From NCBI GenBank assembly GCA_018238155.1, contig JABCTZ010000046.1:62001-126000 (forward strand): a stretch of 64,000 bases of DNA, in the 5' to 3' direction. This stretch comes from Candidatus Heimdallarchaeota archaeon. GTDB lineage: Archaea; Asgardarchaeota; Heimdallarchaeia; JABLTI01. The position numbers and the translations under genes are program-made. Shown piece by piece: positions 8,778 through 17,698 of this stretch; position 1 is the first letter of the stretch, and the number at the start of each line of letters is the position of its first letter. The notes beneath the pieces were generated by a model. That model saw nothing but the letters and a program-made list of their open reading frames with translations. It was not told the origin of the DNA and ran no database searches.

Positions 8778-9846
8778 AGTGACGAGATAATGAGTTCATT
8801 ATCTTCTTAATAATCGGTTTTGCTTCATCTGATCTCAGAAAGCTATATGTTGTAGTTGGAACTAAATCAGTAATTTCAAACATTTTTTCTTCTCTGATTA
8901 ATGCACGAACTTTTGAAGCACTAATTGGTTCTCCATTCACATCTTTTCTAGGAATTACAGTCAATTCTATCCCTTTTGGAATCAAAATTTCTTTCATAGC
9001 CTGATTGTATGCATTTGTCACTAAATCAAATGGTTCTTCTCCAACAAACCTTCTCGTTATGTTAAGAGCGGGAGCAATGTGTTCGCCAAAAATTCTTACA
9101 TCCAATCTTGCTTGTCTTAATGATATATCATCAAAATCTTTCATAAAATATCTTGGAAAAGTTGCTGGTGAAATAATATAATCTCCTCCCTTCAAAACGA
9201 GAACATTATCAAGATGTTTTGTTCCTGCTTTTACTAATTGGTAACGGACATCGGTTGGAAACACAGAGCGATCTTCTGTGACTACAAAAACAAAAAGATA
9301 AGAGCACTCTTTTGCTGCTGTTTCAATAAGAAATTGGTGTCCTAAAGTAAAGGGATTACAATTTACTACAATTGATCCTATCGGACCTTTCTCTGTTTCC
9401 TCAATACCCCTTGTTTGAAACTTTAAATCATCAAGATATTCTCCAATAGAATTGGATCCCATTTCCAAAAGAACAATATCATCAGTTTTGCTAACAACTC
9501 TAAAACCGGTAAAAACATTTCCGGTAGTTTCTTCAATATTTTTTGGATTTGTAAAGACAAAGATGTGACTATTACCTCTCTTATACTGTTCCTTAACGAG
9601 TTGAGATAGAATATGAGCAGAGAGTCCTTCACCTCTCCTTGAAGGATCAATTGCAATGCACTTCAGAACCTTCCCATCAATGCTTCCAGTGCCAACCATT
9701 TCTCCAGTTGCATTATCAATTACTTTCAAAGTAACTTCAATATCTTCTTCGTATTCTAGGTTTTGTTTCTCGAGAAAAGCTTGAAACACTAGTTTCTGTC
9801 GAGCAGAAGGTTTCTCGTAAAATTCATCCAGATAAATTAATGACAT
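8776..9846 (-). CDS. citC: [Citrate (pro-3S)-lyase] ligase
   Basis: CitC acetylates the thiol of the citrate lyase prosthetic group with acetate and ATP, switching the lyase on. The two-domain build is standard: an N-terminal GNAT-like domain (~40-125, with AIDPSRRGEGLSAHIL) and a nucleotidyltransferase domain (~160-350) with the HxGH-type motif NPFTLGH at ~163 and ISASKVRALI near the end. The 356 residues match the family. The ATG is preceded by AAAGGTT. The gene faces citG. The pair implies that the organism carries a citrate lyase or a similar ACP-dependent lyase, although its subunits are not encoded here. Confidence 0.88.
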   Translation of the reverse strand: MSLIYLDEFYEKPSARQKLVFQAFLEKQNLEYEEDIEVTLKVIDNATGEMVGTGSIDGKVLKCIAIDPSRRGEGLSAHILSQLVKEQYKRGNSHIFVFTNPKNIEETTGNVFTGFRVVSKTDDIVLLEMGSNSIGEYLDDLKFQTRGIEETEKGPIGSIVVNCNPFTLGHQFLIETAAKECSYLFVFVVTEDRSVFPTDVRYQLVKAGTKHLDNVLVLKGGDYIISPATFPRYFMKDFDDISLRQARLDVRIFGEHIAPALNITRRFVGEEPFDLVTNAYNQAMKEILIPKGIELTVIPRKDVNGEPISASKVRALIREEKMFEITDLVPTTTYSFLRSDEAKPIIKKIMNSLSRH

Positions 9847-9892
9847 GATTTTTCGAACCTTTCACAATGTTATTTTGAAGAACCATAATTAG

Positions 9893-11248
9893 CTATTTAT
9901 TAAAATATTTTTGGAATGTTGGATTTTTATCTATGCATTTAATTTTGCTATCTGCTAGAAAAGACAAAGCTGCTCCTCCACTTAATATTAGATCTATTGC
10001 ATCACCAAAACCACTCGTTCGCATATAAGCAGCAGAATCACCACCCAGAATAGTTATGTGTAAATCTTTTTTCAAGAGTCTAGCCATAAAAGGTAAAGTA
10101 TTCAAACCGTACTCATCAATTTTTCCAAATGGACCTGCAAGAATAAAGGACCAATCGTAGTCTATTTTTCCATTTAAACTATTTATTAAAGGACCAATCG
10201 GTGTGGATAAATATGACAAAATTATATCATTAATAAAATAATTGATTGTGTGATCACCAACATCAAGAATAATTCCATCTTTGTATTTTTTAACATCAGA
10301 GACACTCAGAGTTCGAATAGTCCGTCCACTTTCACCTATTTTAACTGTGAAATCAATAGGTAAATAACAAGCAGCACCATTTTCCATGACCTGTAGAAGT
10401 TCTTTAGCTACATTAATCTCTTTGCAATCGAGAAATTCGTTATTAGCCTTACCAAGTGAAAGACCAGATGCTCGAATAAGAAGTTGAGCGGGGATTCCAC
10501 CAAAGAAAGCAATGACATTTTTCCGTTCAAGAATTTTCTTCATATTACCTAATTTATCAAATTTTGCCCCACCAAAACCAAACATAATCGGTTTAGAAGA
10601 ATACAATCTACTACGAATTTTACTTATTTCATTATATTCGTTGATAAACTCAGGACCAAAAAGTACAGGAGTGGTATCAAAAGTAGGAGCCATTGTTGTA
10701 GTTTCTCTATGAGAAGTTGGAAATGCATCTACAATATAGTAATCTAGAATTGAATCGAATGCTTTATTGAGCTCCTTTCTACCATTTTTTAAATTAGACT
10801 CCATAAAATCACCATTTGAGAGCTTTTCTGTTCGAGTGTTTTCTAACACAATGGCGTCTCCAGGAGCAAAACCAATAAAATCATATTCTGTTAAACTTAA
10901 AATAGGGTCATCTTGAAAATGAACATTGATATTATATAACATTCCATCAAGTAAATCTGCATGTGATTTCAAAGAAATACAAGTATCATCAGGACCATCT
11001 TTGGTCACTCGTCCTTGATGAGCAAAGATGATTGGTACATAACCCATTTTTGTTATACGAATAATTGTCTCTGCACAAACATTCATCCGTGGACTTTTAA
11101 CAACACTTTTGTAATCTTTCCCTTCAAAATGATCGACACTTAATGGACTATTTATGTCTACACGAATCCCAACAAAACCGTTTTTCTTAATCTTCATATT
11201 TTCATAGCTATTTTCTTGAATTATTTTATCGTAGACAGCTGGTTTCAT
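9893..11248 (-). CDS. pgk: Phosphoglycerate kinase (divergent archaeal type)
   Basis: Catalyses phosphate transfer between 1,3-bisphosphoglycerate and ADP in glycolysis/gluconeogenesis. Recognisable segments are GIRVDINSPL (substrate-binding N-domain, ~26-35), HQGRVTKDGPDD, ENTRTEKL, DAFPTSHRETTT and FGGAKFDKL. In the C-domain, ILAGPFGKIDEYG, GGDSAA and SGGAALSFL form the nucleotide site. The 451 residues are somewhat longer than typical archaeal enzymes (~410), mostly from an N-terminal extension of ~20 residues. AAGGAGAG eight bases before the first ATG supports that start. The next gene, citC, follows 46 bp downstream, so co-transcription is possible. Confidence 0.85.
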   Translation of the reverse strand: MKPAVYDKIIQENSYENMKIKKNGFVGIRVDINSPLSVDHFEGKDYKSVVKSPRMNVCAETIIRITKMGYVPIIFAHQGRVTKDGPDDTCISLKSHADLLDGMLYNINVHFQDDPILSLTEYDFIGFAPGDAIVLENTRTEKLSNGDFMESNLKNGRKELNKAFDSILDYYIVDAFPTSHRETTTMAPTFDTTPVLFGPEFINEYNEISKIRSRLYSSKPIMFGFGGAKFDKLGNMKKILERKNVIAFFGGIPAQLLIRASGLSLGKANNEFLDCKEINVAKELLQVMENGAACYLPIDFTVKIGESGRTIRTLSVSDVKKYKDGIILDVGDHTINYFINDIILSYLSTPIGPLINSLNGKIDYDWSFILAGPFGKIDEYGLNTLPFMARLLKKDLHITILGGDSAAYMRTSGFGDAIDLILSGGAALSFLADSKIKCIDKNPTFQKYFNK

Positions 11249-11352
11249 AGAAGATTGCTCTCCTTCAGTTATTTGAGATAAATATATTATATGAGTATAA
11301 AATAATCTCTCAGATTATAAAATTTACTTTAGTGAAAAAATTGTTATTGTTT

Positions 11353-11727
11353 TTAAATAAGGAAATGCTGTATTTCGATGACGTATCCTTCTGTATCTTC
11401 GAATAGGAAACAACGGATATTCAATTCCTCAACATTATGAGGTTTCGACAAACATTTAACATTCTTTGTTTGTAATTTCATGAACCACTCATCTACGTCT
11501 TCAACTTTGTGTGTAACCAAAGTAATCATTACTGTTTTGTCCTTTTGCCAATTTAAATGCCCTCGCTTTTCATCCACAAGTCCAAGATGTGCACCTTCAG
11601 CTATTTTGTAAATCTTAGCCCAATCTTGGTCTACTGTTTTTTCCCAACCAAACAACTCCTCATAAAATTCAACAGCTTTCTTTAGGTCTTTATAATAAAT
11701 GAAACTTATTTGTGACTCAAAACTCAT
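11353..11727 (-). CDS. Glyoxalase/VOC-superfamily protein
   Basis: A single VOC module of 124 residues in two beta-alpha-beta-beta-beta halves: FIYYKDLKKAVEFYEELFGW at the start and CFLFEDTEGYVIEIQHF at the end. The terminal Glu in YVIEIQ and the His in AHLGLVDE sit where metal ligands of the family usually are. The ATG at 11727 is chosen because GGTGAG precedes it by four bases; an upstream TTG would lie inside that ribosome site. Members range from lyases to dioxygenases and antibiotic-binding proteins, so no substrate can be assigned. Confidence 0.75.
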   Translation of the reverse strand: MSFESQISFIYYKDLKKAVEFYEELFGWEKTVDQDWAKIYKIAEGAHLGLVDEKRGHLNWQKDKTVMITLVTHKVEDVDEWFMKLQTKNVKCLSKPHNVEELNIRCFLFEDTEGYVIEIQHFLI

Positions 11728-11820
11728 TATTCTCACCAATATTTTGTTTGTCTTTTAATTGATTAAAAAGATTTTCAAAAAAAAAGATGAAGGAAATCAG
11801 ATAGCAATTAACTTTGCTAA

Positions 11821-13740
11821 TTACTGATATCTTTCTAATTTTTGTTTTAATTCTTCGATATCATTTTTGATTTCATTCAATTCATCTCTTTTCTTTTCTA
11901 ATTGAGTTTCAGATTGTTTCAATTTATTTAGGAATTCGTTTTTCAGATTCTCATCTTCTTTGATTACTACAAGATTATCTCTGATTCGTTTCTGATTTTT
12001 GAATTGATGCTGAACTTCATTAGTTATAGTTATGTGCTCTCGTTCTTTCTTTTTCACCAATTTAATGAGATCTAGGATTTTTTCCACCTTTCTTTTATCA
12101 GATTGGGAAATTAATCCTGTTTCAAAGTAAGAATCAAATTGACTGTCAGATAAATTTGATATCCAAATAGATTCAAACGTAGTTTTGTGGAATTTGAGAG
12201 TCTTAACAGAGTTTCCAGATTTTAACAGTAAATTGTATTGATAGTAATCCTTTGTTTCAGCATCAGGATCATCATCAGCTTGATAAGAACTCAATTTCGT
12301 TACTTCAAGTATTGTCGGTAAGCTTTCTTTGTTTCTATTTATGAATTTGAAAGTATATTTAAGCTCAGCAATTCTTTTAATTGAAAGGTAAGTGTCTTTC
12401 AGCTCAATTGCTTCAATTTTTGTTTGAGATGTTGTTTCCTTCATTGCAGATATGTCTTGATTTAATCGGAAAGCAATAAAATCTGTTCCGGTTAATATCA
12501 TGGAATCTCCGGCATAATTACCATCTAAGTAAATTGTTGCAGCACCTTTCTCAACATCAAATGGTTTTTTAAGTTTGATAGCATCCATTGCTTCAGTTAA
12601 TCGATCATCTCTTAGAATTACGCAAAGGTCACCATTTACTTTTTCATTAAAAATAGGTATTAGAGCACTTTGAGATCGATTTATTGTAATAGGATAATTA
12701 ACAACATAAGCAATTGCCGAACCTATCTTTTGTTTTTGAGTTTCAATAAATGGTTTAACTTCTTCTTCAAACTTCTTTGGAGGTATGCCTTTTGCTAGAG
12801 AAGCCATAAGCATTTTATCTCTTCTTGGAGCAGAACTAGGAGGAGGGGTCATGATACCCATCTTTGCTTTTCCACCACTTCCAACTTGAGAATATTCAGA
12901 CATAGACTCTTCCATAACATCATCAAAATCATCAAACATTCCACCTACTTCTGAAACTAATGGCGCAACACCTTTGGTATCACGTAGAATAATGGGTCTA
13001 TCAATATGAAGAGGATTAAATAAATCATATCGAAAGCTAACAGGTTTTCCAGTTACAATTCTCAGAACGACTTTTTCCCAATCTATTGATGTGGTATTAT
13101 CAATAATAGAAATGCCAATCATTTCGAGCTCTTTCTTTGCAATATCATAGAAAACACGATAAGACAATCGCCATGAGGACACAGGCATTACCCATGAAGC
13201 CCAAGAATCATTCTTGGCATTAATCTTTAGATTAACAACACCGGCTTTTCGTTTATTTGCTATTAGATTTAGGAAAGTATCTATATCCTTTTGCAATGTG
13301 GAATCAAGAATCTCCAGTTTCTTAATATCTTTTAAGGAGAAGTTTTGAATCTCATTTCCTATCTTCAAAACTAATACTTCATTATTATTGATAGGGATAT
13401 TTTCAGTTTCAGAATCGTCTTCGATTTCATCTACTCCTAAAACAATCCCCGTGTATTTCTTATCAGCTGAAATTATTACTTCCAAACCTACCAGATGACT
13501 GCACAGAGACAACAATGCTCCGTCAGCTTCGAAATCGATGCCAATTTTATCTAGAATCTTATCAATTTCTTCTGCAGAATTAAATCTAGCAGATGTCAAT
13601 CCATTTACTGACAATGACTTTAGTACATCATTGATGTCACTTTCATTAACAGGTAAAGTGAAATTTTTCTTTGGACAATCAGCAATGAAGAAACCAACTC
13701 CACTTTGATACAAAGTTACTTCTTTAATATTCAAGGTCAT
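11821..13740 (-). CDS. DUF4139-like protein with C-terminal coiled coil (copy 2)
   Basis: A 639-residue soluble protein with no signal peptide. The N-terminal segment ITLYxSGxGFF-type (here VTLYQSGVGFF) and the central block WRLSYRVFYD, then IIDNTTSIDWEKVVLRIVTG and PVSFRYDL, match the DUF4139 fold. The last ~100 residues are charged heptads, a strong coiled coil. The ATG at 13740 has GGAGG before it; the upstream TTG at 13755 lies within that site and is rejected. It follows a paralogue by 15 bp in the same direction, so the two form an operon from a tandem duplication. A disordered, Met/Pro-rich insert (~275-325) separates the two halves. Function unknown; a scaffold made of paired paralogues is conceivable. 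Confidence 0.8.
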   Translation of the reverse strand: MTLNIKEVTLYQSGVGFFIADCPKKNFTLPVNESDINDVLKSLSVNGLTSARFNSAEEIDKILDKIGIDFEADGALLSLCSHLVGLEVIISADKKYTGIVLGVDEIEDDSETENIPINNNEVLVLKIGNEIQNFSLKDIKKLEILDSTLQKDIDTFLNLIANKRKAGVVNLKINAKNDSWASWVMPVSSWRLSYRVFYDIAKKELEMIGISIIDNTTSIDWEKVVLRIVTGKPVSFRYDLFNPLHIDRPIILRDTKGVAPLVSEVGGMFDDFDDVMEESMSEYSQVGSGGKAKMGIMTPPPSSAPRRDKMLMASLAKGIPPKKFEEEVKPFIETQKQKIGSAIAYVVNYPITINRSQSALIPIFNEKVNGDLCVILRDDRLTEAMDAIKLKKPFDVEKGAATIYLDGNYAGDSMILTGTDFIAFRLNQDISAMKETTSQTKIEAIELKDTYLSIKRIAELKYTFKFINRNKESLPTILEVTKLSSYQADDDPDAETKDYYQYNLLLKSGNSVKTLKFHKTTFESIWISNLSDSQFDSYFETGLISQSDKRKVEKILDLIKLVKKKEREHITITNEVQHQFKNQKRIRDNLVVIKEDENLKNEFLNKLKQSETQLEKKRDELNEIKNDIEELKQKLERYQ

Positions 13741-13755
13741 TTTCTTGTCCTCCAA

Positions 13756-15615
13756 TTAAATCTTCGTTCTCAATTTTTTGATATCTTGAGTGAGTTCTTT
13801 CACTTCACTCTCAAGATCTTCGAGATGCTTTTCAGAAATTTTCAATCGTTCAATATAGCTATTTCGTTCAGCTGCTTGCAAAATTTCTTGTAACACAGTA
13901 ATGTTATCTCTCAAGCGTTCTTGATTAGAATATTCATAATCGATTTCCTTTTCAATTGCAGTGAGTTCATTTTCCTTCTGAGCAATTTTTCTCAGATTAG
14001 CAAAAATCTTCAGTACCAATCGTTCATTTTTATCATCAAGAGTGCCATCTTTTATCATTTCCTTGACAACATCTTCTGAAAGATTACGAACGTAAAGACT
14101 TGTTAAATAGATTTTAGTGAAAGTGAATGTTTTCTCAGAGCTTCCTGGTTCAAGATCAAATTTATAGCGATAGAAATTTGTCGTTTCTTTTATCGGTTTT
14201 ATTTTAGGTTTATACTCCGCCAATTTTCCTATCTCTAAAACAATAGGCATTTTTTTATCAGAAATATTTAGAAACTTGAAATTATAGGTAGCTATTTGTG
14301 AGAATTTTTGATACATTTGATTCTTCTTGACTGACACACTGAGAGTTTTGCTTGTTTGTTCTACATATTTAATTGTATTAATATCTTGATTAATTCTAAA
14401 AGCAAGATAATCCGTTCCTCGAACTATCATTGCATCTCCAGCAAAGATATCATCAATATGTACAGTTGCTACACCTTTTTCTAAGTCTAAATCCTTACTA
14501 AATAGAATTGCATCCATTCCATCCTCAATTCTATCATCTCGAATGACAACACACAATTCACCTTTCATTGATTTATTAAATAGTGGAATCAATGAACTTT
14601 CAGAACGGTTGATAGTAACAGGTTTCACTACTTGATAAGTAACAGTTGCAGCTAATTCATCTTGGGAAGCGGTAGAAACTGTTTTCATAACATCTCTAGT
14701 TATGTCCCAACCTATGCGCCCTTCTAAACTCAAACCAGTAGTAGGTAATGTTTTTGGTGATTGTTTACTATGTCTCAGTCCATATTGCTCAGATTTCTTT
14801 CTCAAGTCATTGCTCCTTACTGCTGCTTGAGCTAATAAGGGGGAGATTCCCGTTTCTTCACGCGAAATCAAAGGTCGGTCAACATAATGAGGGGTATGCA
14901 AATCATGCTTGAAGCTTACTGGTCGACCGGTTACTAATTGCAGTTTAATCTTTTCCCAATCTATTCCTGTTGTATTATCAACTATTGCAATCCCTGTGAA
15001 ATCAGTACTGTTTTTTTCTTGTGAATACTGAACTCTATAAGACAATCTCCAAGCAGAAACTGGAGCAACCCATTGAATATTCGCATCATCTTTTGTTGTA
15101 ATAACGCTTAGATTTGTTACTCCAGCTTTTCTTGTTGATGCCTCTAGCTCTAAAAAAACATCCAAGTCTTTTTGTATCATTTCATCTAATATTTTTATTC
15201 GTTTTATCCTGCTAATTGGTAAATGCTGAATGGTATTTTTCTCTTGAATTATTAATACATCAACGCCACTTTCTTCATCGTCTATATCATCTAGCAATAA
15301 GAAATCAATACCGAGAACTTTCCCCTTGTAAATTTTATCAGTTTCTATTTCAATAGTTAAACCAATAAGATGTTTACTAAAAGAAATAAAAGCAGATTCA
15401 ACTTCAATATCCATTCCGATTTTTCTTTTAATGCAATCTTTCCCTTCTGCAGCACTAAAAGTCACTGATTTCAATCCGTCAACTGAAAGTGATTTAAGAA
15501 TATCATCCACATCATTTTCATTTACTGGTAGTACGAATTCCTTTTTAGAACATTTTCCAATAAAAAATCCTATCCCAGATTTATACAGTGTAATATTTTT
15601 GATTTGAAAGTTCAA
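13756..15615 (-). CDS. DUF4139-like protein with C-terminal coiled coil (copy 1)
   Basis: Upstream paralogue of the next gene: same N-terminus (ITLYKSGIGFFIGKC), same central block (WRLSYRVQYS, IVDNTTGIDWEKIKLQLVTG, PVSFKHDL) and same coiled-coil tail, but diverged throughout. A TTG at 15615 is chosen as start because it aligns with the paralogue's ATG and has GGAG about ten bases upstream; an earlier TTG at 15639 would add eight residues. The product is 619 residues, cytosolic and charged. An AT-rich region with ATATTATAAGTAATAT (~15702-15717) lies upstream and may contain the promoter. Function unknown; stoichiometric co-expression with its paralogue suggests a hetero-oligomer. Confidence 0.8.
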   Translation of the reverse strand: MNFQIKNITLYKSGIGFFIGKCSKKEFVLPVNENDVDDILKSLSVDGLKSVTFSAAEGKDCIKRKIGMDIEVESAFISFSKHLIGLTIEIETDKIYKGKVLGIDFLLLDDIDDEESGVDVLIIQEKNTIQHLPISRIKRIKILDEMIQKDLDVFLELEASTRKAGVTNLSVITTKDDANIQWVAPVSAWRLSYRVQYSQEKNSTDFTGIAIVDNTTGIDWEKIKLQLVTGRPVSFKHDLHTPHYVDRPLISREETGISPLLAQAAVRSNDLRKKSEQYGLRHSKQSPKTLPTTGLSLEGRIGWDITRDVMKTVSTASQDELAATVTYQVVKPVTINRSESSLIPLFNKSMKGELCVVIRDDRIEDGMDAILFSKDLDLEKGVATVHIDDIFAGDAMIVRGTDYLAFRINQDINTIKYVEQTSKTLSVSVKKNQMYQKFSQIATYNFKFLNISDKKMPIVLEIGKLAEYKPKIKPIKETTNFYRYKFDLEPGSSEKTFTFTKIYLTSLYVRNLSEDVVKEMIKDGTLDDKNERLVLKIFANLRKIAQKENELTAIEKEIDYEYSNQERLRDNITVLQEILQAAERNSYIERLKISEKHLEDLESEVKELTQDIKKLRTKI

Positions 15616-15802
15616 AGATCTAACTCCTAATACAAGCAAGAGAGATAATATACTAATCTAATTCTCTAACTTTTATTACTATTATTTATCACTCGAATAT
15701 TACTTATAATATTTTTTGAATTAAAAACAAAGAAAATTGTTTCAAAATCATTACTAAAAAATAAAAAAAAAGATTATTGTGCTGAATTCTTTAATGATTC
15801 AG

Positions 15803-16924
15803 CTATTTATTATACTTAATAATAAGCGCATCAGCAGTTGTATTTTCTGTCTTTGCGATTTTCTCAAGCGCTCTTCTACAAGCAATCTTTAAGGTATCTG
15901 TATTATTACTACTAATCATTTCAACCAAAATTGGTATAGACTTCTTGGAAGCAATATCTTCTAATGCTTCTGCAATATTGAATCGAAGAATTTCATTGTG
16001 TTCAATCTTCAAATATTTCTCAAAAATAGCTATAGAGGAATCATCAGCAACATCGCACAAAGCATTGACAATTTCTTCTTTGACCATTTCTTCAGCTTCA
16101 ATATTATACTGGTTGATTAGGATACGTGCAAGAGTTTTATCACCAATTCGTTTTGAAATTCCACCAATTGCAAAAGCTGAATTAGCACGATTAAAAGGAT
16201 TTTTATCACTTAATAGCTCTATTAATTGAGCCAAATCTTCTTCTGTACCATTTGAAATCAACCAATAAGTAGCTCTCTGACGTTCTGCTTCATTTTTTAT
16301 ACCAAGTTTTGTGATGGCCTTTTCGGCACTCATTTTTACTCGCTCATATTTTGTAACATTACCAACAACAGCATATGTTACTAAGCCGATTACAAGAATA
16401 GATGGAATAACGATCCAAAGCCACCAGAGGATGTGTTGATGTTCAACCATAATTACTGCTGATAATTCAGCACCATTTAAATTGAGGAATATCATTGTCC
16501 ATGGTTCCCAATCAGGGATAACAATGTTCTCCCCAACTAATGTAACAAGGATTTCTTTATCTAAAGCAGTAGAATATATTTTTGTTACAGAATCATTATA
16601 AAGGAAGTTCCCAGCAGAAATGTCACTCACAGATAAAGAAGCATTATTACGTATTCTAAACCAATCATAACGTGGTACAACAAAAACGTAAATTGTAGAA
16701 TCATTTGTGACAGTTTCTCCAAGTGTAATTTCTAATGTGAATCTTTGATTTTTATAATTTTCAACGGTATGAGTAAAAGCATCCACATATCCATGTTGCA
16801 ATTGTTTTGACTGATCAAAATCTGAGAGACCCATGACTAAGGTTGAAGAAATAATTGAAGTTGCTAATAATAATGTAAACGCTAACATATTTATTCGTAA
16901 GACTTTTTTCAGCTCAGTGCTCAT
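15803..16924 (-). CDS. Membrane-anchored HEAT-repeat protein
   Basis: The 373 residues show an N-terminal signal/anchor helix (~10-32), an extracytoplasmic beta-rich domain (~35-160), one transmembrane helix (WWLWIVIPSILVIGLV, ~164-185) and a cytosolic tail of HEAT-like repeats (~200-373). The repeats are spaced ~35 residues, for example EEDLAQLIELLSDKNPFNRANSAFAIGGI and KKSIPILVEMI. A strong AGGAGGATAT Shine-Dalgarno precedes the ATG. The layout suggests a surface sensor or anchor holding a protein-binding platform at the inner membrane face. No catalytic residues are visible. The outer domain has no recognised family. Confidence 0.75.
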   Translation of the reverse strand: MSTELKKVLRINMLAFTLLLATSIISSTLVMGLSDFDQSKQLQHGYVDAFTHTVENYKNQRFTLEITLGETVTNDSTIYVFVVPRYDWFRIRNNASLSVSDISAGNFLYNDSVTKIYSTALDKEILVTLVGENIVIPDWEPWTMIFLNLNGAELSAVIMVEHQHILWWLWIVIPSILVIGLVTYAVVGNVTKYERVKMSAEKAITKLGIKNEAERQRATYWLISNGTEEDLAQLIELLSDKNPFNRANSAFAIGGISKRIGDKTLARILINQYNIEAEEMVKEEIVNALCDVADDSSIAIFEKYLKIEHNEILRFNIAEALEDIASKKSIPILVEMISSNNTDTLKIACRRALEKIAKTENTTADALIIKYNK

Positions 16925-17093
16925 TTATTGATATCCTCCTAGATGATCAAATTAGCTTATCTAGTTATTATTATCTTGCACAATTATTCTAACTGCTTAA
17001 GAATATTTCCAAAAAATAGAAAATATCAATTTTATAGCTCCTTTCATTCTATTAGTTTATTTAGCAGCGATACAATGAAATCAAAAAACTACT

Positions 17094-17582
17094 TCAAATT
17101 TCTTTTTTTCGAGAAAAAACTGAATATCCAATTAAAGCAAATGTTGTTACACAGATATGAGAAACAGCTACTAAACCAGTTGATTCTGGTGTAATAGAGG
17201 GATTTTCTGCGACTGTCAAATATTTTGATATAAAACCACCTTGATTACAATAAGCTTTAACATTCAATATATCACCTACTGAACAATTAATACTGTAAAG
17301 TTGTATGAAGTAATTTCCGTTTTGGCTAGTGTATTCATGAGTTTGATTGAGAACAGAGTTCTTCTTTATCTTTATCAAATTAATATAATGAGAATCTCCA
17401 GATATTGGATGAGTAACGGTTGCACTTAATTCTCCTATATTAATATCGTATTCAATGATCATTCCAGAAGGAGTATGGCTTGCAGAAAAAAGCACATTTG
17501 AAGTCGAAAAAATAACAAATAAACTGAAAACTAGGATAGAAATTTTGATTCCGAATTTTGATTTTAAAGACGTGTTTTTCAC
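17094..17582 (-). CDS. Secreted, membrane-anchored protein with neelaredoxin-like core
   Basis: A 162-residue protein with a signal peptide (1-33), a beta-rich outer domain and a C-terminal hydrophobic helix followed by SRKKEI, a stop-transfer or sorting-type tail. The middle resembles superoxide reductase/neelaredoxin: VTHP...SHYINLI and KAYCNQGG occupy the places of HP...EHYI and YCNLHG. The Cys ligand and several His are kept, but the last His (LHG) is replaced by Gly and the His-His spacing is one residue longer, so iron binding is doubtful. The GTG start has GGTGA upstream. Family assignment is tentative; it could be an unrelated Ig-like surface protein. Confidence 0.5.
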   Translation of the reverse strand: MKNTSLKSKFGIKISILVFSLFVIFSTSNVLFSASHTPSGMIIEYDINIGELSATVTHPISGDSHYINLIKIKKNSVLNQTHEYTSQNGNYFIQLYSINCSVGDILNVKAYCNQGGFISKYLTVAENPSITPESTGLVAVSHICVTTFALIGYSVFSRKKEI

Positions 17583-17698
17583 AATACTTCACCAAATTAG
17601 CATTTTCTTATTTTATGTGAGAACCTTCAAATAAATCTATCATTGATTTAGGAAAAAAAAAGATGAGTATGTTACTACTCAATTACTGTTGTCTATTA

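Noticed and set aside
16943..17194. 83-codon plus-strand frame
   Set aside because: Overlaps the promoter of the HEAT protein gene and the 3' end of the secreted protein gene; no ribosome site and atypical composition.
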